29,122 bases of DNA. It comes from an alpha proteobacterium SCGC AAA240-E13 (lineage in GTDB: Bacteria; Pseudomonadota; Alphaproteobacteria; Pelagibacterales; Pelagibacteraceae). The stretch's first letter is position 1, and the number at the start of each line of letters is the position of its first letter. Location: the NCBI GenBank assembly GCA_000504625.1, contig AZHR01000016.1:1-29122 (forward strand), read 5' to 3'. Shown piece after piece: positions 1-7,549 of this stretch. The notes beneath the pieces are model-generated. The model was not told the DNA's origin, did not search any database, and worked only from the letters and a program-made list of their open reading frames with translations. The translations under genes and the position numbers were made by a program.

Positions 1-55
1 AATATCAGAGATATAAATAAGCTTAAAAAAATCTTTATTAATTTAATTTAAATTA

Positions 56-1159
56 ATGAAAACATTTGTAATTTCAGCTGTAACGTATAATAGAGCTCAT
101 CAAATAAATATCCTTAATACTATGACAAATACCATTCTCGATAACTTTCCTGATTTTAAGCTAATTGTTATGACTAATAAAAAGGGAAAAATTAAAGACA
201 AACGTGTTGTAGAATATGAATTTCCATACTTTAAAAAAAATTGGGTTAATCATATTTTTTTGTATTATTTTGGATTTAGAAATATATCCAAAAAATTAAA
301 TGCGGATATTTGGCTATCTTTGGATAGCGCAACTCCCTGGGTTGTTGCAAAAAATCAATATTCATACTTTCAAAACCCAACTCCATTTTGGAATGAATCT
401 ATAAAAATTATAAAATACGATTTTAAATTTTATTTATATACAAAAGTTTATATTTTTTTTATCAGATTTTTATTAAAAAAAAATAAAGCAGCTATAGTAC
501 AAACCGATTGGATGCGTAATATTTTTATTAAAAAATTTAATATAAATTCTGTTATAGTTGCTGTGATTCTGCCACCCGATTTAGAGAATGTGCCATCAAT
601 AAATAAAATAGAACAAAGAAAAATTGAAATTAAAAATTTTATTTATCCAGCATATGGATATGTATATAAAAATTTTGAATTACTTGGAGAGTGTGCAAAA
701 ATCCTTGATGAAGATGCTAATTGGAATGGTAAAATTATTGTTACTATAAACGTTAATCAAAATAAATATTCTAAAAGTTTTTATGAAAAATATAGTAAAT
801 GTAATTCACTATCGTTTATAGGTTATCAATCGCAAGAAGGAATTCAAAAACTATATGAAACAGCTGATGCTCTTATATTTCCCTCTTTGTTAGAAACGTG
901 GGGGCAGCCCTTAAGTGAAGCAAAAAAATTTAATCTGCCTATTATTGCATCAGATCTTAATTATGCACATGAAACTATAGGCAGTTATCATTCGGTTTAT
1001 TTTTTTGACCCCCATAATGCTAAAAAATTAGCAACAATGTTAGCAAAATGTAATCAAGGAATTAATATTTTTTCACCTACATCGTATCCAACACCTTCTG
1101 AACCATTTGCAAAAACTTTCAAAGAACTACTAGATATTATGATACGAAATAGCACTTAA
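56..1159 (+). CDS. GT4-type glycosyltransferase
   Basis: Likely retaining glycosyltransferase (GT-B fold, Glycos_transf_1/GT4-like) that adds a sugar from a nucleotide donor to a lipid-linked glycan at the cytoplasmic face of the membrane. The clearest signal is in the C-terminal third: ADALIFPSLLETWGQPLSEA (near residue 280) carries the E-x7-E pattern typical of GT4 donor binding, and it follows a Rossmann-like stretch containing LSFIGYQSQEGIQKLYETA. The N-terminus begins directly with a beta-strand (MKTFVISAVTYNRAHQ) and no signal peptide. At 367 aa it has the usual length for the family. It is followed 24 nt later by a second glycosyltransferase on the same strand, so the two are probably co-transcribed. 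The family is well supported. Donor, acceptor and linkage cannot be read from sequence. Confidence 0.85.
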   Translation: MKTFVISAVTYNRAHQINILNTMTNTILDNFPDFKLIVMTNKKGKIKDKRVVEYEFPYFKKNWVNHIFLYYFGFRNISKKLNADIWLSLDSATPWVVAKNQYSYFQNPTPFWNESIKIIKYDFKFYLYTKVYIFFIRFLLKKNKAAIVQTDWMRNIFIKKFNINSVIVAVILPPDLENVPSINKIEQRKIEIKNFIYPAYGYVYKNFELLGECAKILDEDANWNGKIIVTINVNQNKYSKSFYEKYSKCNSLSFIGYQSQEGIQKLYETADALIFPSLLETWGQPLSEAKKFNLPIIASDLNYAHETIGSYHSVYFFDPHNAKKLATMLAKCNQGINIFSPTSYPTPSEPFAKTFKELLDIMIRNST

Positions 1160-1183
1160 TTAAATGCTAACTTATTTATTAAT

Positions 1184-2500
1184 ATGAATTTCATGCAAAA
1201 AAAAAAAATTATAGCGTCAAATGGATTTAACAAATATCCTGTGTCCGATGCTGCAGCAGAGTTAAATAAATATCATCTTTTAAAACTCCTGATAACTGGT
1301 GCTTACCCAAACAGTTTACAAAAAAAAATAATTAAACTTTTATCTTTAGACAAAATTTATTTCGTTAGACGTTTTTACTTACGTTCGACAGAACTAAAAG
1401 ATGAACTTGTCAATTCACTATTATTTTCAGAATTAATATATTTCCTTGGTATTTTTATAATAGTTAGATTAGAATTTTTTTTTAAATCTTTGAGAAAATT
1501 TCAAATAGGCTACAAGATATTGGAATATAGTTCAATTCAGTATCAAAAATCAGCAAGCAAAATTCTTAGGTCGAATATCTCAAATTTCAAAGATTGCGGA
1601 ATATATTTGTTTAGATCAGGCTTTGGAGGAAGCTCATTAAATATTGCAAAGGATATGGGTATGAAATTAGTTTGTTATCATGGAGGTGCACACCCCATGT
1701 TAGAACCATATATCATTAAACATAGAGGAAAATTACCATCTGTTAATAACTTTAAAGTAATCTCCACAGATATTGCAAAGCAAGTTGTTGAGGATCTTAA
1801 AAATACTGACTACATTATTGCTGAGGGTCATTGGTCAAAAGAAACAATTATTCATTCAGGCATACATCAGGACAAAGTTTTTGAAATAATTCAAGGTTGT
1901 TCTAATTTGTTTATAGAGTTAATAAATAAAAATAAAAAAAAAATTATTAGAGATAAATTTGAAAAAGGTAAAAAACTAAAGCTATTATATGTTGGGCAAT
2001 TAAATCAAAGAAAGGGCATTGATATTTTGATGGAAATGTTTGAAAAATTAGATATTTCTTTTGTGGAACTTACAATTGTCGGAAGAGGAATGGATGTTAA
2101 ATTTTTAAACAAATTTAATTCTTTTAAAAAAAAAAATAATGTTAAATATTTCAGTTATTTACCTTCTGAAAAAATCGTTTGTGAAATGCTGAAAAATCAT
2201 ATATTTATTTTTCCTTCAACTTCTGAGGGAGTTGCCAGAGTAGTGAATGAGGCCTGCGCTACAGGAATGTATCCGATCATTTCCAAAAATGTTGGTAGTT
2301 TTATTGAAGATAATATCAATGGCAGGTTACTTGATCCGGCAAATATTGATGGTTGGGTAGAAGCAATTAAAGATTTAATTGATAATCCAAAAAAGATTGA
2401 AGAGGCCGGTACAATAAATTCGAATTTAGCAATAAATAAATTTAATCAAAATTATTTTGGTAAACAATTAATAAAAATTATTGATAACCTAAGCAAATAA
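1184..2500 (+). CDS. GT4-type glycosyltransferase
   Basis: Second glycosyltransferase of the GT-B/GT4 type, 438 aa. The C-terminal half contains KLLYVGQLNQRKGIDILMEM, the usual start of the second Rossmann domain, and later FPSTSEGVARVVNEACATGM, with the E-x7-E motif (E of SEG to E of NEA). The N-terminal domain is hydrophobic around residues 80-100 (SELIYFLGIFIIVRLEFF), suggesting membrane association. The start at 1184 (MNFMQKKK) is not certain. An ATG at 1193 is equally possible, and neither has a clear Shine-Dalgarno sequence. It ends only 6 nt before the end of the convergent GT2 gene, leaving no room for a conventional terminator. It is probably part of the assembly of the same surface glycan; its specific sugar is unknown. 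Confidence 0.85.
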   Translation: MNFMQKKKIIASNGFNKYPVSDAAAELNKYHLLKLLITGAYPNSLQKKIIKLLSLDKIYFVRRFYLRSTELKDELVNSLLFSELIYFLGIFIIVRLEFFFKSLRKFQIGYKILEYSSIQYQKSASKILRSNISNFKDCGIYLFRSGFGGSSLNIAKDMGMKLVCYHGGAHPMLEPYIIKHRGKLPSVNNFKVISTDIAKQVVEDLKNTDYIIAEGHWSKETIIHSGIHQDKVFEIIQGCSNLFIELINKNKKKIIRDKFEKGKKLKLLYVGQLNQRKGIDILMEMFEKLDISFVELTIVGRGMDVKFLNKFNSFKKKNNVKYFSYLPSEKIVCEMLKNHIFIFPSTSEGVARVVNEACATGMYPIISKNVGSFIEDNINGRLLDPANIDGWVEAIKDLIDNPKKIEEAGTINSNLAINKFNQNYFGKQLIKIIDNLSK

Positions 2501-2506
2501 ATAAAA

Positions 2507-3292
2507 CTAAATTACTATAACTTTTTTTTGAAAAATTGCTTTAACTTTATTGGGAATTCTTTGTATCCTTATTACTATATAATTTATAAATATTCGTATT
2601 TTGTCGAACATATTAATTTTTCTACCCTTAACTCTTTTAAAATACAAAGATTGTTGCAAAATCACTTCTTTTTTATTTTTTCCCATTCCCGTAATGGATT
2701 CTGAATGAATTCTAAATGCACTAATAAAATCATTGATATATTTAAAATTGTAGTTTTTTAAATGTGCCTCGAGCAATACTTCGGCATCCCATGAGGTTGT
2801 ATTGTTTTTATTAAATTTTACCCCTTCTTCAAAAATTTTTTTTCTATAAAATGTTGCTTGGTGACAAACGGTACCTACATTTGTGATTAGTTTTTCAAAG
2901 GAAAAACGATCTGACTTGAATTCTTTGATCAGATATTTATTACTATCTACTACCAATCCATTTCCAATAAGAATATCAGGCTTTGACTCTAATTCTTTTA
3001 CTACAGTATTTAAACTATTTCTGAGGAAATAATCATCACCATTTAAAACACATAGGTAATGATTGTTGATATATTTTAAACCTTTGTTTAAACCGTCTGC
3101 ACAACCTTCGTCAGGTTCTTCTATTGAAAAATGAATATTTTGATTAAATTTTTTCTTGATGTCATTATAAACCTTCGTGGGTCTAGGATTGATCAGAATA
3201 ATATCGCATTTTATAGCTTGCGAAACTATACTGCTTAAACAAGTCTCTAAATATTTTTCACAATTTAAAGCACTAACTAAAATATTAAACAT
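2507..3292 (-). CDS. GT2 family glycosyltransferase
   Basis: GT-A fold, GT2/WcaA-like glycosyltransferase of 261 aa. Visible landmarks: N-terminal strand FNILVSALNCEKYLETCLSS; acidic donor-binding segment EEPDEGCADGLNKGL (around residue 80) in which family members usually carry a DxG motif; and the DxD-equivalent LCVLNGDDYFLRN (around residue 105). Residues near 145 (VCHQATFYRKKIF) match the conserved HQ..F region of this subfamily. The last 40 residues are basic and hydrophobic, consistent with peripheral attachment to the inner membrane. It lies 43 nt downstream of the ligase/polymerase gene on the same strand and probably shares its transcript. Family assignment is firm; the sugar is unknown. 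Confidence 0.87.
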   Translation of the reverse strand: MFNILVSALNCEKYLETCLSSIVSQAIKCDIILINPRPTKVYNDIKKKFNQNIHFSIEEPDEGCADGLNKGLKYINNHYLCVLNGDDYFLRNSLNTVVKELESKPDILIGNGLVVDSNKYLIKEFKSDRFSFEKLITNVGTVCHQATFYRKKIFEEGVKFNKNNTTSWDAEVLLEAHLKNYNFKYINDFISAFRIHSESITGMGKNKKEVILQQSLYFKRVKGRKINMFDKIRIFINYIVIRIQRIPNKVKAIFQKKVIVI

Positions 3293-3335
3293 AATGTGAA
3301 GATGCGAATAAAAATTTCGCTCCTTAAATACCTAT

Positions 3336-4604
3336 TTAATTTATTTTTTCATATTGCTGTTTTGATTTATTACTTTCTAATAATTCTATATATATAATTA
3401 ATAATGAAATCATTATCGCTAACTTTATTCTAGTCGGAGCAGCCCAGGGGGAAAAAAATAAAGTATAGAAATAGTTGATGATCAAGAAATGAAAGAAAAA
3501 AGGAAAAAACTTTGCATAGTTTGCATAATTTTTTACAATAAAATATGTTATAAATAACCAAAATAAACTCCCTAGAATACCCCCCGTAACCATGGAATTA
3601 AAGAAAAACGAGTGACCCGGAATATAATTGCCAGATATAAAACCTAAGTGTGCGGGGTTGGGAACATTTTGAATATAACCAAATTTATACAAAAATTCGA
3701 ATTCTTTCATATGATAATTCAAATTTTTATCTACTGGATATGATCCATGCCCAAATATGGGTTTATCTTTAATAGCATAGTATGAGGCAACTATGTCACT
3801 TCTAGAAGAAACCACGACGCCAAATTCTCCTTGGCCTTGTCTAGTATTTTTTTCCTGAAAGGATTGAAATCCACCCGCATATAATCCCCCTGGATTTTTT
3901 GCAAAAAACAAACCTAATATGATAGTTAAAAAAAAATAAATTAATGGCAGCAACATAAAAGAAGATTTTTTAGTAAAAAATTTTAAATTAAGTATTTGAT
4001 ATTTATAAAATAAAATATAAGAGATAAGAGCAAAACCATAGACTAAAAGAAAAGATCTAGCGTTACTTAATAATGAAATATAAATTACAGCTACAGTAAA
4101 AATAAGGTAAAATACTATTGGATAATCTTTTTTATAATTAAAATATAGTGCACTAAGTGAAACTAAACAAACTAGATTATATCCTACTCCCCATTTCCAA
4201 GGAGCTTTAAAAACATACGAGGGGATGTCAATATGTAAATAGGATATATAATGTCCAGCAACTGCACCTATAAAAAAGAATAGTGTTTTATTAAAATCAT
4301 TGCTTTTCTTAAGGTAGCGACACAAAAAAATGATGACTGACATGAATACCATATAAGCAAAAAAACCTTTTAAGCTTTTGTCGAGATCAGTTTGATTATA
4401 CAAATTTGAAAGACTTTGGACTATTGCACCAAAAAAAGAAAAAAATATTAATTTTTTTTCAAAACTATTAAAACGTAAATTGAAAAATTGATAAATAAAA
4501 TAAAAAAGTGCTATAATTTCTCCAGTATATATGTGGCCAACTAAAGTTAGTTTTTGAAAAAAAATCATTCCAAATAAAAAAGTAACAGTATGATTTTGTT
4601 TCAT
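3336..4604 (-). CDS. O-antigen ligase / polymerase (Wzy/WaaL-type) membrane protein
   Basis: Polytopic membrane protein of 422 aa with about ten hydrophobic segments and one large polar loop, the layout of the O-antigen ligase (PF04932) superfamily. The loop (about residues 235-330) contains arginines (KNTRQGQGEFGVVVSSRSD) and is followed by GHSFFFNSMVTGGILGSLFW, which fits the conserved H-x(n)-G pattern before the last helices. Such proteins either polymerise repeat units (Wzy) or ligate glycan to lipid A or another acceptor (WaaL) in the periplasm. Sequence alone does not separate the two roles. The presence of a flippase and several glycosyltransferases nearby supports a Wzx/Wzy-type pathway. 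The stop codon of a decayed upstream ORF touches this start codon. Confidence 0.8.
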   Translation of the reverse strand: MKQNHTVTFLFGMIFFQKLTLVGHIYTGEIIALFYFIYQFFNLRFNSFEKKLIFFSFFGAIVQSLSNLYNQTDLDKSLKGFFAYMVFMSVIIFLCRYLKKSNDFNKTLFFFIGAVAGHYISYLHIDIPSYVFKAPWKWGVGYNLVCLVSLSALYFNYKKDYPIVFYLIFTVAVIYISLLSNARSFLLVYGFALISYILFYKYQILNLKFFTKKSSFMLLPLIYFFLTIILGLFFAKNPGGLYAGGFQSFQEKNTRQGQGEFGVVVSSRSDIVASYYAIKDKPIFGHGSYPVDKNLNYHMKEFEFLYKFGYIQNVPNPAHLGFISGNYIPGHSFFFNSMVTGGILGSLFWLFITYFIVKNYANYAKFFPFFFHFLIINYFYTLFFSPWAAPTRIKLAIMISLLIIYIELLESNKSKQQYEKIN

Positions 4605-4795
4605 TTAAAACTTAAGCTCATGATTTAATTTTTTTATCTCTAAAGCCTCTACAAGAGGCTCGAAGGAATATATAATTTTATGAGGAAAAAGCTGCTCTAT
4701 TAACATTATAAATTGGCCCTTGTTGACCCATGAACAATAATGGTTTCAGAATTAATGTCTTTTATCATATTTTCAAGTTCAACTTTGCTACTGTT
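4605..4795 (-). pseudogene. Relic of an FkbM-like methyltransferase
   Basis: Decayed coding sequence, in the gap of more than 300 bases between the ligase/polymerase and the exostosin-like gene. Read on the minus strand, a short open stretch (4706 to 4605) contains QLFPHKIIYSFEPLVEALE, close to the FkbM methyltransferase segment that follows the glycine loop (typically '..LFP.akIYSFEP..e'). Just upstream, in another frame, lies KDINSETIIVHGSTRANL, which matches the preceding SAM-binding strand and loop; a one-base frameshift joins the two. The C-terminal two thirds of the domain are absent. The relic ends exactly where the ligase/polymerase ATG begins, so its loss may have brought that gene into its present context. 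An 83-codon plus-strand ORF across the same stretch shows no family features. The IYSFEP motif is convincing but the piece is short. Confidence 0.6.
4644..4660. repeat. Perfect 7-3-7 inverted repeat
   Basis: AGCCTCT-ACA-AGAGGCT forms a perfect 7-bp stem with a 3-nt loop, relatively GC-rich for this region. On the minus strand it is followed by TTTAG, not a long T-run, so it is at best a weak terminator ahead of the ligase gene. It lies inside the FkbM relic and may simply be leftover coding sequence. Confidence 0.35.
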
Positions 4796-4931
4796 TCATT
4801 GAATAAACCTTTTCTCCACGAACTATATTTGAGTAATGTTAACAATTTAAAAATTTTATTAAATAAAAACATTTTTGTAAAAAGTTATATTTTATATAAT
4901 AGATCAAATAGAATAATGTTTAAATTAAAAA

Positions 4932-6035
4932 ATGAAAAAAATAATCAAAAAATTCATTCCCAAATCAATTTTGGAGTTTAGAGTAAAAATAAGACACGAA
5001 ATCTATAAAGCCAAAATAAAAAATTTTTCTCTTTACTTTAGTAAAAAAAATAGAACTATACTAAGAGAGCTAGAAAATAAATTTTTTTTTCAGATAAAAA
5101 ATACAAAATTTATTTCTAGTCGAGGTTTCCTTAATTCAGTAAGTATTCACAATAAAATTCAATATGAAAATAGTAAATTAATATCTTTAGAAAAGATTGA
5201 AAAAATTAAACCAAATTCTTCTATTTATATTTGTTCAAATGCGTTGATCAATTTTTCAAAAAAAATGATTGATAAAATAAAAATTCCATTTGTTTTGGTA
5301 AGTGGAAATAGTGATTTAGAGGTTTCTCCTAATACCATTGGAAAAAATAATTTTTATAAAATATTAAATAATAAATTGTTACAAAAATGGTTTGCACAAA
5401 ATCTAAATTTTGAAAATAATAAACTAATAAATTTACCAGGAGGTCTTGATTACCAATCTGCATGGGAGGGTAATACCACGTATACAAAAGGTAAAATGTT
5501 GCCTTTCGAGCAAGAAAAAATATTAATCGATACCTTTGTAAATTCACCAAACATCAATGAAAGAAGATTTTCAGCATTTTCAAATTGGCATCATTTACTT
5601 TCCGATGAACGAAAACTTTGTCTTGAAAAAATTGACAAAAGCACATGTTTCTTTCAAAGCACAAGGCCATACAGGAATATTACTTGGAAACTACAAAGTA
5701 ATTTTACTTTTGTATTGTGTCCAGCGGGAGGTGGGATGGATTCTCATCGAATTTGGGAAGGGATTCTTTTGGGATGCATTCCAATTGTAAAGAAAAATGG
5801 ATTAATTAATTTATTTAACAAGCTACCGGTCATCATTATAAATGACTGGAATGAGATAAACATTAATTATTTAAAAGATGAATACGAAAAAATTATTAGT
5901 AAAAAATTTGATTTTTCTTCACTTTTTTTAAAATACTGGAAACTAAAGTTTACCAATGATGAGGCAAAATTTGAACTAGAAAAAATGACATTAGATGAAT
6001 TTAAAAATTACGTTCAAAATAATTTGATTAATTAA
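4932..6035 (+). CDS. Exostosin-like (GT47-type) glycosyltransferase
   Basis: Predicted glycosyltransferase of 367 aa. The diagnostic part is near residue 260-310: FTFVLCPAGGGMDSHRIWEG, followed by ILLGCIPIVKKNGL and then NLFNKLPVIIINDWNEI. This 'CP.G.G.D.HR.WE.l..GcIPIv' block is the conserved nucleotide-sugar-binding core of exostosin/GT47-like proteins found in bacterial surface-polysaccharide loci. The N-terminus is basic (MKKIIKKFIPKSILEFRVKIRHE) and may sit on the membrane; there is no signal peptide. The gene stands alone on the plus strand between two minus-strand clusters, with relics on both sides, which suggests it was inserted as a single-gene unit. The fold assignment is good; GT activity and substrate are inferred. 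Confidence 0.72.
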   Translation: MKKIIKKFIPKSILEFRVKIRHEIYKAKIKNFSLYFSKKNRTILRELENKFFFQIKNTKFISSRGFLNSVSIHNKIQYENSKLISLEKIEKIKPNSSIYICSNALINFSKKMIDKIKIPFVLVSGNSDLEVSPNTIGKNNFYKILNNKLLQKWFAQNLNFENNKLINLPGGLDYQSAWEGNTTYTKGKMLPFEQEKILIDTFVNSPNINERRFSAFSNWHHLLSDERKLCLEKIDKSTCFFQSTRPYRNITWKLQSNFTFVLCPAGGGMDSHRIWEGILLGCIPIVKKNGLINLFNKLPVIIINDWNEININYLKDEYEKIISKKFDFSSLFLKYWKLKFTNDEAKFELEKMTLDEFKNYVQNNLIN

Positions 6036-6058
6036 CTTGTTTTTTGTTAAATTTTTTG

Positions 6059-6073
6059 TCATTTGAGTCAATA
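6059..6073. repeat. 15-nt direct repeat, copy 1
   Basis: TCATTTGAGTCAATA, identical to 7546-7560. It lies in the pyruvyl transferase relic at the positions encoding IDSN. The two copies bracket the two methyltransferase genes. Confidence 0.85.
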
Positions 6074-6205
6074 GCTCTTTTTTAAATGTCCATCTAATTC
6101 AAGATAGTCTTCATCATTCAAGATACCTTTAGGATAAAAAATATATTCATAATCAGCAATTAAATTTTCTACAATTTTAGATAAACCGAAAACATTAATT
6201 TTTTA
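6059..6205 (-). pseudogene. Relic: 3' end of a second polysaccharide pyruvyl transferase-like gene
   Basis: On the minus strand about 42 codons read as coding (INVFGLSKIVENL, then IFYPKGILNDEDYLELDGH, then LKK), followed after a one-base shift by IDSND. This aligns in order with the C-terminus of the intact pyruvyl transferase encoded at 7542-8582: GLFDRLNL / CFLPPKREYLDHEYEKY / WVKKVIDSNE. At the DNA level the last codons are nearly identical, and a 15-nt stretch (TCATTTGAGTCAATA on the plus strand) is perfectly shared. The rest of the gene is missing upstream, where a stop codon interrupts the frame and the methyltransferase gene begins. This is therefore best explained as the tail of a lost paralogue or of an earlier allele. 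Confidence 0.62.
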
Positions 6206-6269
6206 TTTGCATGAAGGTAACGATTTCAATGATCATTTTAATCTTATTGTTTATTTATTAATAAAATAG

Positions 6270-6827
6270 TTATTTATATGTTAGGAAGACAGCTTCTTCA
6301 TTATGTTGACGAGATCTTGGAAAAAATTTAATACTTTTAAAATCATTTTTCACTAAAATTTCAAAAATAGATTCCAAAGAGTGGTGACTAATCCACCCCA
6401 GTTTATTTCTTTGATAAATTTTGAAAAATTTTAAAAATAAATTACAACTAGCTAGGAAATTATAAGTAAAAATAATATAATTTGAGTATTGGTAGGATTT
6501 TTTTAGGACCCATTCTATATCATTTAAATATTCAAGTACGCCAATTAAACATATACAATCGAACTTTTCATTTACAAACTCATGCTTATTTAAATCTACA
6601 ATGAATGTAGATTCATCTCTCTTTATAATATCTGCATTGTAATATTGAAAACCGTCGCCTAAATAATTTTTGAGCACAAGGGATCCCGATCCTATATCTA
6701 GAATTGTTTTACAGTTCGGAAGTGATTTTATTATAGAGGCAATATTTAATGAGCGAGACTGATCTTTATAACCACTGGTTTGGGTAGCATCTTGCCATTT
6801 ATCGTAGTTTGTTTTTATTTTCATCAT
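6270..6827 (-). CDS. Small class I SAM-dependent methyltransferase
   Basis: 185-aa class I methyltransferase (Methyltransf_11/25-like). Motif I is CKTILDIGSGSLVLKNYLG (about residues 39-57), followed by an acidic strand FQYYNADI and by FDCICLIGVLEYL, the usual motif-IV position. It is short for the class and lacks a long C-terminal region, so acceptor recognition would rest on the segment after residue 120. The start is either the ATG at 6827 or the one at 6824 (ATGATG). Either way it overlaps the TGA of the CmoA-like gene, indicating translational coupling. The substrate is unknown. Because its partner resembles a carboxy-SAM synthase, this protein is a candidate to use carboxy-SAM or SAM on the glycan or its precursor; that is inference only. 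Confidence 0.75.
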   Translation of the reverse strand: MMKIKTNYDKWQDATQTSGYKDQSRSLNIASIIKSLPNCKTILDIGSGSLVLKNYLGDGFQYYNADIIKRDESTFIVDLNKHEFVNEKFDCICLIGVLEYLNDIEWVLKKSYQYSNYIIFTYNFLASCNLFLKFFKIYQRNKLGWISHHSLESIFEILVKNDFKSIKFFPRSRQHNEEAVFLTYK

Positions 6828-7549
6828 TTGACTGCAATAATTCCAGCAAAATTATGAAATTTGAATAAAATATCAAATTTATGAAATCCTACTTTTTTTA
6901 AAAATTTCAAATTTTCTTCAAGACTAAAAATTGTCATAGCTGATCGCAGGCTTCTAGCTTTTTTTATCAAATGTTTTTCTGTTAATTTATTTGATAATTT
7001 AAAATCATAATATAATTGAGTATATATATCCTCAAATAAAGAGTCTCTGGATCTAATTTTTTCTACAATAACAAATCCTCCCCCTATTTCTAAGGAATTA
7101 TAAATTCTTTTATAAATTAACATCCTATTCCTAAAATCCAAGAAAGGAAAAAGCAAGATAGAGTAAATTAAATTACTTTTTTGAAATTTAAAATTTAAAA
7201 TATCTTCATTTAAAAAATCAATATGTATATTTTTTTTTTTATTTTTTAGAATCTTTTTTTTTGCTAATTCGATCATTTTAATTTTATTATCAATACCAAC
7301 TATTTTAAAGTTTGACGATAAATCTAACTTGCATATTTCTTGAATGGTATTACCTGTGGAACAACCTAAATCATAAACTAATGAATTTTCTTTTAAAAAC
7401 CACTGTGAAACATTGGCTATTTGTTGTTGATAAAAAGAATAGAAGGGAACCGATTGTTTAACATGAAGATCAAAATTTTTGCTGACACTTGAATTAAAAG
7501 TCCATGTCTTATTAATTAAAATTTTTTTGTTATTTTCTTTTTTATTCAT
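6824..7549 (-). CDS. CmoA-like (carboxy-SAM synthase family) methyltransferase-fold protein
   Basis: 241-aa protein matching CmoA along its whole length, as I recall the E. coli protein (247 aa): KTWTF (14-18; CmoA DWTF), QSVPFY (32-37; QRSVPGY), VYDLGCSTG (58-66; VYDLGCSLG), GIDNKIKMIE (85-94; AIDNSPAMIE), YYDFK (180-184; HHDFK), RSLRSAM (199-205; RSMLENVM) and a C-terminal FHNFAGIIAVK (CFNFGSLVALK). CmoA makes carboxy-S-adenosylmethionine from SAM and prephenate for tRNA wobble-uridine modification; Arg199 of E. coli CmoA holds the carboxylate, and an Arg lies in the equivalent segment here. The start at 7549 is preferred over an upstream ATG at 7639, because residues upstream of 7549 only shadow the pyruvyl transferase and homology begins here. 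It overlaps that gene by 8 nt. The genomic setting suggests a glycan rather than a tRNA role. Confidence 0.72.
   Translation of the reverse strand: MNKKENNKKILINKTWTFNSSVSKNFDLHVKQSVPFYSFYQQQIANVSQWFLKENSLVYDLGCSTGNTIQEICKLDLSSNFKIVGIDNKIKMIELAKKKILKNKKKNIHIDFLNEDILNFKFQKSNLIYSILLFPFLDFRNRMLIYKRIYNSLEIGGGFVIVEKIRSRDSLFEDIYTQLYYDFKLSNKLTEKHLIKKARSLRSAMTIFSLEENLKFLKKVGFHKFDILFKFHNFAGIIAVK

Noticed and set aside
4730..4981. 83-codon plus-strand ORF upstream of the exostosin-like gene
   Set aside because: It has no recognisable motif, overlaps the start of a clear gene and lies opposite the FkbM relic, whose minus-strand motifs are much better.
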